NCBI GenBank assembly: GCA_964475955.1
Contig: CAYYZY010000168.1
Span: 1 to 17,229 of the forward strand
DNA: 17,229 nucleotides
Direction: 5' to 3'
Origin: DATKZH01 sp964475955
Lineage (GTDB): Bacteria; Planctomycetota; Planctomycetia; Pirellulales; Thermoguttaceae
A model generated the notes under the pieces. That model was not told the DNA's origin, searched no databases, and was given only the letters and a program-made list of their open reading frames with translations. A program made the translations under genes and the position numbers. Shown here piece by piece: positions 1 through 7,039 of this stretch (position 1 is the stretch's first letter; every line of letters starts with the position of its first letter).

Positions 1-8
1 GCACGCAC

Positions 9-65
9 GCCGGAAAACCGCGGTCTCCGCGTGGGTGCAAGCACCCACCCTACGAGTTTTCCGGC
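9..65. repeat. Nested palindromic element with outer stem and two inner hairpins
   Basis: A perfect 10-bp inverted repeat (GCCGGAAAAC at 9-18, GTTTTCCGGC at 56-65) encloses two further hairpins. One is CGCGG-TCT-CCGCG at 19-31. The other is GTGGGTGC-AA-GCACCCAC at 31-48. Folded, this would form a branched cruciform. It lies downstream of the minus-strand sialidase and could be a REP/MITE-like intergenic repeat or a transcript-end structure. I cannot tell from one copy whether it is repeated in the genome. Confidence 0.6.
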
Positions 66-106
66 AAAGCCCGGGCGACCGTATGCGATCGGCGACATCT
101 CCTGTA

Positions 107-145
107 GGGAACGCCCTCCGCGGCGTCCCGCCTTCCCTTTGGGAA
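107..145. repeat. Two short hairpins downstream of the sialidase
   Basis: GGGAACGCC (107-115) pairs with GGCGTCCC (122-129) around a six-base loop, with one bulged A. A second small hairpin, TTCCC-TTT-GGGAA, sits at 133-145. Both lie within 75 bases of the sialidase stop on the minus strand, so they may help end its transcript. No clear T-run follows on that strand, so they are called as structured repeats rather than a proven terminator. Confidence 0.4.
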
Positions 146-180
146 ATGCGCCCCCAACGTGCCCTCAGTGTTCCTCCACG

Positions 181-1317
181 CTACGGGCCGTCGTGCTCTT
201 CGGTGAGCCAGGCGAGGTTGAACCGGGCGAGGGCGACACGGTCGTAGAGCTTCTTCTCGCCGCGCTCGAAGAGGAGGTAGATGGTGCCGTCGGGCGCGGC
301 GGCCAGCGACGAGTAGGCGCTCATCCCCTCGTTCACGCAGCGCTTGACCGGCCACGTCTCGGCGCCGTCGAAACTCGCCCAGACGGTCATGCGCACGCGC
401 TCGCCGCCGGGGTCGTCGGGCGTGCTGAACAGGAGCACGTCCTTGCCGCCGGTCGCCTCCAGCGGCATGCGCACCAGGCCGGCGTTGCACCCGTAGCTCG
501 GCTTCGTGCCGTACTTGAAATAGAAGGGCTCGCCGACCTCGAACAGCTCGTCGGAAACGCGCCAGTCGACGAACATCCGCCCGCCGTCGTGGCTCCAGGC
601 GATGCGCCGGCGGTGGTCGACCGACATGTGCGAGCGGGAGTTGTAGTAGATGCGGCCGTCGGAGAGCTCGGCCAGCGTGCCTTCGCCGGTTCCGCTCTGC
701 ACGGGCGCGGCCGTCTGCCAGGTCTTCCCGCCGTCGTCGCTGGTGATGGCCGTGTTGTAATTGTACGGCCACCACTCCTGGTCGTTGTTCCCTTCGGGCG
801 GCTGCACCCGGGCGGGCATGACCAGCCGGCCCTTGTGCTCGCCGTACTGGAGGGTGACGCCCGACTCGGAACAGGCCGTGTGGGCGGGCACGCCGTTCGG
901 GTCGCCGTGGCCGAGCGGGTTCGGCTCGACGACGATCTCCTCTCGGCCCCAGGTTTCGCCCTGATCGCGACTCCGCCACAAATGGAGGCCGGCCGGGTCG
1001 ACCACGAGCACGTCGCCCGTGTTGCGGTCGACGACGGCGCTCCCCCGGGCGTCGGCGCCGACCTCCTGGACGGGGCGGAAGGTCCTGCCGCCGTCGGTGC
1101 TGCGGCGGAGCAGTCGCCCGCTTCGGATGAAGGCCAGCACGGTGCCGTCGGTCGTGACGACGACGTTGGGGATGCGGACCGACTCAAAAAGGTCCTGCAC
1201 GGCGAACTGCGGTGCGTCGGCCGCCGTGGCGGACCGGGCGGCGAGGGATAGGGCCGCAACTGCCGCGGCGGCGATCATCGCCGATCGAGTCGTCTGCCAA
1301 GTCTGCGGGATGCTCAC
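181..1317 (-). CDS. Exported BNR-repeat sialidase-like glycosidase
   Basis: A 378-residue predicted secreted protein of the sialidase/neuraminidase six-bladed propeller superfamily, which cleaves terminal sialic acids or acts on related sugars. Five Asp-box (SxDxGxTW) motifs are visible at residues 73-80, 116-123, 193-200, 242-249 and 315-322. The RIP motif (residues 48-50), E217 in TLAELSDGR, R228 and Y335 in SAYSSL are plausible active-site residues of the family; these assignments are by pattern only. The N-terminus has a hydrophobic signal peptide with likely cleavage after TATA, near residue 33. The start is GTG at 1317, preceded by a GAGGAG ribosome site seven bases upstream; M14 is a weaker alternative. 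Many planctomycete homologues are annotated only as exo-alpha-sialidase, and the true substrate may not be sialic acid. A lectin-like fragment lies upstream on the same strand. Confidence 0.88.
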   Translation of the reverse strand: MSIPQTWQTTRSAMIAAAAVAALSLAARSATAADAPQFAVQDLFESVRIPNVVVTTDGTVLAFIRSGRLLRRSTDGGRTFRPVQEVGADARGSAVVDRNTGDVLVVDPAGLHLWRSRDQGETWGREEIVVEPNPLGHGDPNGVPAHTACSESGVTLQYGEHKGRLVMPARVQPPEGNNDQEWWPYNYNTAITSDDGGKTWQTAAPVQSGTGEGTLAELSDGRIYYNSRSHMSVDHRRRIAWSHDGGRMFVDWRVSDELFEVGEPFYFKYGTKPSYGCNAGLVRMPLEATGGKDVLLFSTPDDPGGERVRMTVWASFDGAETWPVKRCVNEGMSAYSSLAAAPDGTIYLLFERGEKKLYDRVALARFNLAWLTEEHDGP

Positions 1318-1387
1318 GATGTGTCTCCTCTCTTCGGTGCTCTCGAAGACGCGTCGCCCTCAAGTGCCGTCTACAATAATCGCTCCG

Positions 1388-1411
1388 GAGGCCGAAGCCA
1401 AGCTTGGCCTC
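1388..1411 (-). terminator. Hairpin terminator of the lectin-like frame
   Basis: Read on the minus strand, GAGGCC-AAGC pairs with GCTT-GGCCTC around a three-base loop with one bulged base. The hairpin begins inside the stop codon of the 1410-1733 frame and is followed by an A/T-rich stretch (ATTATTGT), though not by a pure T-run. It would separate that frame from the downstream sialidase. Confidence 0.5.
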
Positions 1412-1733
1412 ATCGCGGTTGGCAGATGCGGTAGTCGAGCGATTTCCACAGGGCTTCGCCCCGGGCGGCGCTGCTTCCGCTGCCGAACTGGACGACCCGG
1501 CGGCCCCCGTACGCCGGCGCGGCGAACAGCCCGCGGCCGTCGATCAGCACGCGGTCGCCCTGCCGGACGGTGAAGTCGTCGCCGCCGACCGTGACGCGAA
1601 GCCTGGTGAATTCGGAGGCCAGGTCCACCGCCGTGCTTCGGCCCGATCGATTCGTGAACACGCGGTCGGGGAAGAACGTGAACACCTCCTCGTGCTCGCC
1701 GTCGGCCATCGATCCGCCTTCCGCCCCGTTCAC
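1410..1733 (-). CDS. Small orphan concanavalin A/LamG-like domain protein, possibly a 3' gene remnant
   Basis: A 107-residue frame resembling the last strands of a LamG/concanavalin A-like lectin domain. It shows a VDLASEFTRLRVTV strand, then GDRVLIDGRG in the position of the usual 'vyvDGk' hairpin, then VVQFGSGSSAARGEALWKSLDYR, a typical closing strand. Such domains are normally 150-200 residues long, so the first half is missing. There is no signal peptide. The only starts are GTG at 1733 and ATG at 1709, and the frame closes upstream at 1800-1802. It may be the surviving 3' end of a larger secreted glycan-binding gene, since the same-strand sialidase follows 92 bases later. The retained terminator hairpin fits a true gene end. 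Function as an independent protein is uncertain. Confidence 0.5.
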   Translation of the reverse strand: MNGAEGGSMADGEHEEVFTFFPDRVFTNRSGRSTAVDLASEFTRLRVTVGGDDFTVRQGDRVLIDGRGLFAAPAYGGRRVVQFGSGSSAARGEALWKSLDYRICQPR

Positions 1734-1897
1734 ACACTCCGGACATTGTAACCGCCCGGCGCCGCGCCCGCACGCGCCCGGAGGAGTCCGGGAGTTGCTT
1801 CAAGAAATCGCTTCTGCTAGCCTTGCGGGAGACGAACGGTCGCCGGGCGCGCCCGCTCGACGCGGATACAGTGCGAATTGACTAACACAATCAGACC

Positions 1898-1902
1898 AGG
1901 AG
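1898..1902 (+). promoter_or_regulatory. Ribosome binding site deciding the ceramidase start
   Basis: AGGAG lies eight bases before ATG 1911. This favours 1911 over the in-frame TTG at 1878, which lacks a comparable site and would put a polar extension in front of the signal peptide. Confidence 0.7.
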
Positions 1903-1910
1903 ACAATGCC

Positions 1911-3293
1911 ATGTCGAGCCACCTCGTGGTGCGCGCCGGTTGGATGCTCGGGTTGTTCAGCACCGTACTCTGGTTCGGTCCCCCGCGGGCGCGGGCGGGC
2001 GAAGGGCCGCCGGAGTGGAAGGCCGGCGTGGCCTCGGTCGCGATCACGCCCGAGGGGCCGATGTGGATGGCCGGCTACGCCGCCCGCGACAAGCCCTCGG
2101 AGAGCAAAGTCCACGATCTGCACGCGGGGGCGCTGGCGATCGAAGACGCGCGGGGCACGCGCCTGGTGATCCTCACGCTCGACCTGATCAGCATCACCCG
2201 GGATACGCGCGACTGGCTGGAGAAGGAGGTCGGCCGGCGCTACCAGTTGCCGCCCGAGGGGCTCCTGGTGAACGCCTCGCACACGCACTGCGGGCCGGAG
2301 GTGCGGCCGAACAAGGTGTATCTGCCCAAGGAGCGTGCTGAGGAGTGCCGGCAGTACGTGGCCGCGTTGCAGGAGAAGCTGGCGGAGGGGGTAGGCCGGG
2401 CGCTTGACGACCTGGCCCCGGCGTCGCTCTCGTACACCCACGCGCGCGCCGGCTTCGCCATGAACCGGCGCACGCCGACCGAGCGGGGCTTCCGCAACCA
2501 CCCCAATCCCGACGGCCCCGTCGATCACGACGTGCCGGTGCTGCTGGTCCGATGCGGCGAAGACAAACTGAAGGCGGTCCTGTTCGGCTATGCGTGCCAC
2601 TCCACCACGCTCAGCTTTTACCAGTTCTGCGGCGACTACGCGGGCTTTGCCAAGCGGTACGTGGAGGAGGCGCATCCGGGCACGACGGCCCTGTTCCTGG
2701 CCGGATGCGGCGGCGACCAGAACCCGTATCCCCGGCGCACGCTCGAGTTGTGCCAGCAGCACGGCCGGGCGTTGGCCAACGCCGTGGAGGCGGCGCTGGA
2801 GACCTATCCGAAGCCGGTCGCCGGGCCGCTCGCCCTGGCGTTGGACGACGTGATGCTCGAGTTCGCCGAGCCGCCCAGCCGCGCGCAGCTCGAAAAGGAG
2901 GCGGAGTCGAAGAACAAGTGGGAGCGCATGCACGCCGAGGCCTTGCTGGAGGAATTGGACGAGAATGGGGAGCTTCGCACCACCTACCCGGTACCGGTGC
3001 AGGTGGTCCGGTTCGACGAGGACCTCGTGCTGGTGGCGATGCCCGGCGAGACGGTGATCGACTACGCGCTGCGGCTGAAGTCGGAGCTGGCGGGCCCGGC
3101 CGTTTGGGTGGCCGGGTACTCGAACGACGTGTTCGGCTACCTGCCGTCGCTTCGGGTGCTCGAGGAGGGCGGCTACGAAGGCGGCGGGGCGATGCGCTAC
3201 ACGTCGTTTCCGGGACCGCTGGCCCCGTCGGTCGAGAAGCGGGTGCTCGGGAAAGTACACGAGCTGGCCAAACAAACGCAAGCCGCTGAGTGA
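1911..3293 (+). CDS. Exported neutral/alkaline ceramidase-family amidohydrolase
   Basis: A 460-residue protein matching the N-terminal catalytic domain of neutral ceramidases, zinc enzymes that hydrolyse the amide bond of ceramide. A signal peptide covers about residues 1-29 (hydrophobic WMLGLFSTVLWF, cleavage near ARA). Family motifs are visible: GVASVAITPEGPMWMAGY at the start of the mature domain, NASHTHCGP (121-129, candidate zinc-binding H124 and H126), GYACHSTTL with H230, GDYAGFAKRY (241-250) and AGCGGDQNPYP (264-274). It is much shorter than full-length ceramidases (roughly 650-700 residues) and lacks their C-terminal immunoglobulin-like domain. This short form is common in planctomycetes and its substrate is unknown. 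The gene stands alone, divergent from the lectin-like frame, and is followed by structured repeats. Confidence 0.85.
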   Translation: MSSHLVVRAGWMLGLFSTVLWFGPPRARAGEGPPEWKAGVASVAITPEGPMWMAGYAARDKPSESKVHDLHAGALAIEDARGTRLVILTLDLISITRDTRDWLEKEVGRRYQLPPEGLLVNASHTHCGPEVRPNKVYLPKERAEECRQYVAALQEKLAEGVGRALDDLAPASLSYTHARAGFAMNRRTPTERGFRNHPNPDGPVDHDVPVLLVRCGEDKLKAVLFGYACHSTTLSFYQFCGDYAGFAKRYVEEAHPGTTALFLAGCGGDQNPYPRRTLELCQQHGRALANAVEAALETYPKPVAGPLALALDDVMLEFAEPPSRAQLEKEAESKNKWERMHAEALLEELDENGELRTTYPVPVQVVRFDEDLVLVAMPGETVIDYALRLKSELAGPAVWVAGYSNDVFGYLPSLRVLEEGGYEGGGAMRYTSFPGPLAPSVEKRVLGKVHELAKQTQAAE

Positions 3294-3296
3294 CCG

Positions 3297-3352
3297 ACGA
3301 GCCCCGGCGGTCTTCCGGGCGCCCGCCGGGCGGAAGTCGATGGCCGGCTCGT
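3297..3352. repeat. Structured inverted repeat after the ceramidase gene
   Basis: ACGAGCC-CC-GGC (3297-3308) pairs with GCCGGCTCGT (3343-3352) apart from a two-base bulge. Inside are CTTCCG (3312-3317) and CGGAAG (3331-3336), with a small CGCCC/GGGCG hairpin between them. It starts four bases after the stop codon and could end the transcript, but no T-run follows. The outer-stem-with-inner-hairpin plan resembles the element at 9-65, though the sequence differs. Confidence 0.45.
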
Positions 3353-3455
3353 GCAATCACAAGTCGTGCGATCAAGTCATGTATGGGCACTTCGCCCCTG
3401 AGCCGCGCGGCCAGCCGAAGGAGGATCGCCCCTCGCTTTGCGTCGCTGGGCGCCC

Positions 3456-3491
3456 CCCTGCGGCGCATCTGCGCCATTCGCCGTCGCAGGG
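3456..3491. repeat. Nested hairpin just before the acyltransferase relic
   Basis: An outer stem CCCTGC (3456-3461) / GCAGGG (3486-3491) encloses a perfect inner hairpin GGCGCA-TC-TGCGCC (3462-3475). An alternative 10-bp stem, CCCTGCGGCG with CGTCGCAGGG (one G:T pair), is also possible. It ends five bases before the first recognisable codon of the pseudogene and may mark a mobile or duplication boundary. Confidence 0.4.
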
Positions 3492-3495
3492 CACA

Positions 3496-3960
3496 ATGCT
3501 CTTTTCAAGATGGGGGAAGTTTGGTTCACTGAGGCTTGGAAGGGCGAATAGACTGAGACGGGCGGGGGCCCTCGCTGATGAGGAGGCTTGGCCTCTCGGC
3601 TCCGGCTGACGCGATTCGGGTTCCGATCGCCAACGGTCGCCGCGAGCTGATCCACACTTTTCACCGCAAAGATCGCTCTCATCTCTGCCAAGGCTGTTTC
3701 CCCCCGGCCGCGACGCGGCTCGGGTACGGGGGAGCGTCCGGCTCGGCGAGGAGATTCCCGGCATCGCTCGCGCCGGTCCGCAATCCCTTGCTCGGACTGC
3801 GCGCGGAGAGCGCTGGCCACGGGAGCGTCGCCCCCCGCAAAGCATCGTGGCGCCGACCTGCCGAGGGGGCCCGGCCCGAGGTGGGCCTCGCTTCTCGCCG
3901 ACGACGCCCTTACGCGGTGCTTAACGCCTCTCTTCCTCCCCACGGGCTGACCGGCGGCAA
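3496..3960 (+). pseudogene. Decayed tandem copy of the N-acyl amino acid synthase-like gene
   Basis: Translating this stretch in changing frames gives pieces that line up, in order, with the intact gene at 4107-5132. From ATG 3496, LFSRWGKFGSLR matches YFAKRSRFGQLE. From about 3578 in the next frame, SAPADAIRVPIANGRRELI then HTFHRKDRSHLCQG match SAPADKGIRVRVATSRRELI then KAFHLVYRSYLAKG. Back in the first frame near 3721, RVRGSVRLGEEIPGI matches RLLGTVSLVGESVLGF. In the second frame again near 3866, EGARPEVGLASRRRRP matches QGRGLAEVTCLAIRPP. About 50 bases are missing between the second and third pieces. At least three frame changes, the internal deletion and loss of the recognisable C-terminal half make a functional product very unlikely. 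The right end is uncertain; nothing recognisable remains from about 3960 to 4106. Confidence 0.75.
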
Positions 3961-4106
3961 CCGTTTGACGGGAACCCGGTCGTGGCCCGCCTGCCCGCGC
4001 GCGTCGTTCGACGGCGAGCGCCGCCCCCCAGAATCGAAGCCGGGGTGACCGCCTTTCGGGGGGCCGGCCACTTGCGTGTCGAGGCGGAGCCAGAAAAAAC
4101 TTTCCC

Positions 4107-5132
4107 ATGCTACCCAGGCTTCCTGTTTTCAGCTTTTGTGAAGCGGTTAGCCGCGTCAAAAGACGGGCGTACTACTTTGCAAAAAGAAGCAGGTTTGGTC
4201 AATTAGAGCAATATCGGTCAAATGAAACGAAAAGGGCAGATGAGGGCTTGGAACAAAAAAGGGGAAAGCTGTTGATTAGGAAGCTTGCCTCATCCGCTCC
4301 GGCTGACAAGGGGATTCGAGTCCGGGTTGCCACGAGTCGCCGAGAGTTGATCAAAGCGTTTCATCTTGTGTATCGTTCGTATCTTGCCAAAGGTTACATC
4401 TCACCGAACCCGGCGCGGATCGTCTACCGCGAGGCGTTCGGCCTGCCCTCCACGCGCACTTGCATTGCGACCGACCCGCAGGACAGGCTGCTGGGGACGG
4501 TCTCCCTGGTCGGCGAGAGCGTGCTCGGTTTCGACGTGGAGCGAACGCATCGGCAGGAGGTGGAAGATCTCCGATCGCAAGGGCGCGGGCTGGCCGAGGT
4601 GACGTGCCTCGCGATCCGGCCGCCCGACGCGTGGCCCTCGGTCGACGTCTACTTCGCCCTGACCCGGTTCCTGGTGCAGCTCGCCTGCTGCGCCGGGACT
4701 CAGGACCTCGTGCTTTCGGTGCATCCGCGCCACCGCCGGTTTTACGCGAGGCACTTCGCGGCGTCGGCGCTGGGCCCCGTCCGATCGCACCCTTCGGTCA
4801 ACGGTCATCCGGCGGCTTGCTGCCGGATCGACTTGGAGAAGCTGAAGGGGCGCGTCGACCCGCGCCTTTGGCGCCGGTATTTCGGCGAGCCGGTGCCCGA
4901 GTCGCGTTTTGCGCACCCGCCGGTTCGGACCGAAGACCACCTATGGCTGACCGCCGCCGCCCGATTCACCGCGGCCAGTTCGTTGGCGGCGGCGCATTCT
5001 CGCGGCGGGGGCCAGGCCCTATCCGGCGTTTCTCCACGGCTGGAGCAAGCCACGACGTATCCCCATCCGTTTGCAGTCCCTTCGCCCGCCGTTTCCGGCA
5101 ATCGCGACGGATCCCGCGAAGACGCCGCCTGA
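4107..5132 (+). CDS. N-acyl amino acid synthase (FeeM-like) GNAT-fold acyltransferase
   Basis: A 341-residue protein whose central part (about residues 72-250) looks like the FeeM-type N-acyl amino acid synthase domain, a GNAT-fold relative that transfers a fatty acyl chain, usually from acyl carrier protein, onto an amino acid amine. Typical features are RVRVATSRRELIKAFHLVYRSY (71-92) followed by LAKGYI, GTVSLVGES (130-138), the AEVTCLAI strand (163-170), HPRHRRFYARHF (206-217) and a closing CRIDLE strand. The first 60 residues are basic and AT-rich in codons. The Pro/Ser/Ala-rich C-terminal 75 residues look disordered. ATG 4107 is used because residues 18-45 also align with the upstream relic, although its ribosome site is poor. 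The gene leads an operon with a DevCAB-like exporter, with a 33-base gap. No acyl carrier protein gene is nearby. An exosortase-associated or homoserine-lactone-synthase-like acyltransferase is an alternative. Confidence 0.75.
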   Translation: MLPRLPVFSFCEAVSRVKRRAYYFAKRSRFGQLEQYRSNETKRADEGLEQKRGKLLIRKLASSAPADKGIRVRVATSRRELIKAFHLVYRSYLAKGYISPNPARIVYREAFGLPSTRTCIATDPQDRLLGTVSLVGESVLGFDVERTHRQEVEDLRSQGRGLAEVTCLAIRPPDAWPSVDVYFALTRFLVQLACCAGTQDLVLSVHPRHRRFYARHFAASALGPVRSHPSVNGHPAACCRIDLEKLKGRVDPRLWRRYFGEPVPESRFAHPPVRTEDHLWLTAAARFTAASSLAAAHSRGGGQALSGVSPRLEQATTYPHPFAVPSPAVSGNRDGSREDAA

Positions 5133-5165
5133 CCGTGTGGGCGAGAATACCTAGTCCGTGTCGCC

Positions 5166-6287
5166 ATGTGGTTCCTGGCGCTTCAGACGCTGATCGCCGA
5201 CCGCGGGAAGCTGCTGACCGCGCTGGTCGGCGTGATCTTCTCGGTGGTCCTGGTCAACGTGCAAGGCGGGTTCTTTCTCGGCTTCATCAGCAAGGCCGGG
5301 CTGTTGGCCGACTGCGGCGAGGCCGACGTCTGGGTGGGCCATCGCAGGATGTACAACGTGGACTTTCCCAACGACATCCCCGTGCGCTTCCTCGACCGGG
5401 TCCGTTCGGTGCCGGGCGTGAAGCAGGCGGAGCCCTGCCTGATCGGCACCACGAACACGACGCTCCCCAGCGGGGGGTTCGAGCTGGTGGTCGTCGTGGG
5501 CGTCGACCGGGGGAGCCTCCTGGGCAACGCGTGGAACGTGGTGGAAGGCGCCCCGGAGGCGATCCTCCGGCCCGACGGCGTGATCGTCGACCAGTACGAT
5601 CTGGAGAAGCTCGAGTATCCGGCCGTGGGGGAGCTGCGGGAAGTGGGCGGCCGGAAGGCCCGAATCGTCGGCTTCAGCCGCGGGATCAAGTCGTTCCTGG
5701 TCACGCCGTACGTCTTCACGACCTACCGGCGCGCCGCCGCCTACCTGGACAAGGTCCCCGAAACCTGCTCCTACTACCTGGTCCGCCTGGAGCCGGGAGC
5801 CGACGCCGAGGCCGTCTGCGCGCGCATCCGCCGGCGCGTCCCCAAGCTCGACGCGTTCCCACGCGGCGTCTACAGCCGCATCTCGGCCGGCTACTGGCTG
5901 ACGCGAAGCGGCCTGGGAATCAGCTTCGGCGCCGCGACCGTGATCGGGCTGTTCGTGGGGCTGGTGATGGTGGCCCAAACGCTTTATGCGCTGGTGCTCG
6001 ATCGGCTGTCGGAGTTCGGGTTGTTGAAGGCCCTCGGCGCGAACGAGCGGCAGCTTTGCCGCATCCTGTTGCTTCAGGCGGCGGTCATGGCCCTGCTGGG
6101 CTCGCTGGCGGGGATGCTGCTGGTGGCCGCGATCCAGCACGGCTTCAGCACGCCGGTGGCCCTGATCCTGGTCCCCTGGTGGCTTTCGGCGGGAAGCTGC
6201 GCGCTGGTGACGGGGATCTGCCTCGTGGCGTCGCTGCTTCCTTATCTGAGGATTCGCCGGGTCGACCCCCTGATGGTGCTCCAATGA
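5166..6287 (+). CDS. DevC/FtsX-type ABC transporter permease
   Basis: A 373-residue inner-membrane subunit of a MacB/DevC-type exporter. The topology fits the family. TM1 spans about residues 16-40. A large periplasmic domain follows (about 41-248) with MacB-like core segments such as VPGVKQAEPCLIG. Three further helices lie near 251-277, 297-321 and 340-360. EFGLLKALGA (283-292) is the cytoplasmic coupling segment typical of FtsX/DevC permeases, and the protein ends RRVDPLMVLQ, a standard family C-terminus. The stop overlaps the ATPase start (ATGA), indicating translational coupling. Cyanobacterial DevBCA exports heterocyst glycolipids, and the neighbouring acyltransferase suggests an acylated substrate here too, but this is inference. 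A lipoprotein or peptide exporter remains possible. Confidence 0.85.
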   Translation: MWFLALQTLIADRGKLLTALVGVIFSVVLVNVQGGFFLGFISKAGLLADCGEADVWVGHRRMYNVDFPNDIPVRFLDRVRSVPGVKQAEPCLIGTTNTTLPSGGFELVVVVGVDRGSLLGNAWNVVEGAPEAILRPDGVIVDQYDLEKLEYPAVGELREVGGRKARIVGFSRGIKSFLVTPYVFTTYRRAAAYLDKVPETCSYYLVRLEPGADAEAVCARIRRRVPKLDAFPRGVYSRISAGYWLTRSGLGISFGAATVIGLFVGLVMVAQTLYALVLDRLSEFGLLKALGANERQLCRILLLQAAVMALLGSLAGMLLVAAIQHGFSTPVALILVPWWLSAGSCALVTGICLVASLLPYLRIRRVDPLMVLQ

Positions 6288-7039
6288 TCGACGTCGATGC
6301 GAAAAGCGGCGACGCCGCGCGCCTGGCGGTCGACGCCCGAAACGTACACAAGGCGTATCGCCGGGGCGCGGTCCGCACGCCGGTGCTGGCGGGCGTCGAC
6401 CTGGCGGTAAAGCGGGGGGAGTGCGTCTGCCTGGCCGGGCCGTCGGGGAGCGGCAAGACGACGCTCCTATCGATCCTCGGCTGCATCCTCTCGGCCGATT
6501 CCGGCGAGGTTCGCGTCCTGAACGAAGACGTCGGCCGCCTGGACGAGACCGCACGGATCGCGCTGAGGCGCCACCGGATCGGCTTCGTGTTCCAGCGGTT
6601 CCACTTGATGCGGGGGCTTACGGCCTCGGCCAACGTGGCGGTCCCCCTGATCCTTCAGGGCGCGAAACCCAAGGCGGCGCTCCGGCAGGCCGTGCGCGTG
6701 CTGGAAACGGTGGGGCTTGCGGACCAGGCGCACGCCGAGCCCCGGAACCTGAGCGCGGGCCAGTGCCAGCGGGTGGCCCTGGCCAGGGCGCTGGTGGTCG
6801 ATCCCGAGTTGGTCCTGGCCGACGAGCCGACCGCCTCGCTCGACGCCGAAAACGGCCAGCAGGTGATGGGCCTGATCCGCCGCCTTGCCGCCGAACAGGG
6901 GCGCACGGCCGTGGTCGTGACCCACGACCCGCGCATCTTTCATTTCGCCGATCGCATTTGCCAACTCGACAACGGCCGGATCGCGCGTTGCGAGCCACCC
7001 AACGCCTATGCGGCGTCCGCCGCGGGAGTCAACGCCTGA
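6284..7039 (+). CDS. DevA/LolD-type ABC transporter ATP-binding protein
   Basis: A 251-residue nucleotide-binding subunit that powers the adjacent permease. Visible motifs are Walker A GPSGSGKT (52-59), Q-loop Q104 in FVFQRFHL, signature LSAGQ (156-160), Walker B LVLADEP (176-182) with catalytic E181, the D-loop in TASLD and the H-loop H214 in VVTHD. The signature has Ala in place of the usual first Gly (LSGGQ), a tolerated variation. The start is ATG 6284, which overlaps the permease stop. The same frame stays open far upstream, but that part is antisense-like noise over the permease and acyltransferase. The stop shares one base with the start of the next gene (TGATG). The MacB/LolD/DevA subfamily is clear from the FQRFHLMRGLTASANV segment. 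Confidence 0.93.
   Translation: MIDVDAKSGDAARLAVDARNVHKAYRRGAVRTPVLAGVDLAVKRGECVCLAGPSGSGKTTLLSILGCILSADSGEVRVLNEDVGRLDETARIALRRHRIGFVFQRFHLMRGLTASANVAVPLILQGAKPKAALRQAVRVLETVGLADQAHAEPRNLSAGQCQRVALARALVVDPELVLADEPTASLDAENGQQVMGLIRRLAAEQGRTAVVVTHDPRIFHFADRICQLDNGRIARCEPPNAYAASAAGVNA

Noticed and set aside
1871..1897. TTGACT near 1878 as a promoter -35 box for the ceramidase gene
   Set aside because: A matching -10 box would fall on the ribosome site and start codon, and no good hexamer is present.
1800..3356. 518-codon minus-strand frame opposite the ceramidase gene
   Set aside because: Composition is typical of an antisense shadow; the plus strand carries clear catalytic motifs, a signal peptide and a ribosome site.
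4460..6283. Long upstream extension in frame with the ATPase gene
   Set aside because: It overlaps the acyltransferase and permease genes in another frame and is Arg/Gly-rich. The ATPase begins at the ATGA overlap at 6284.
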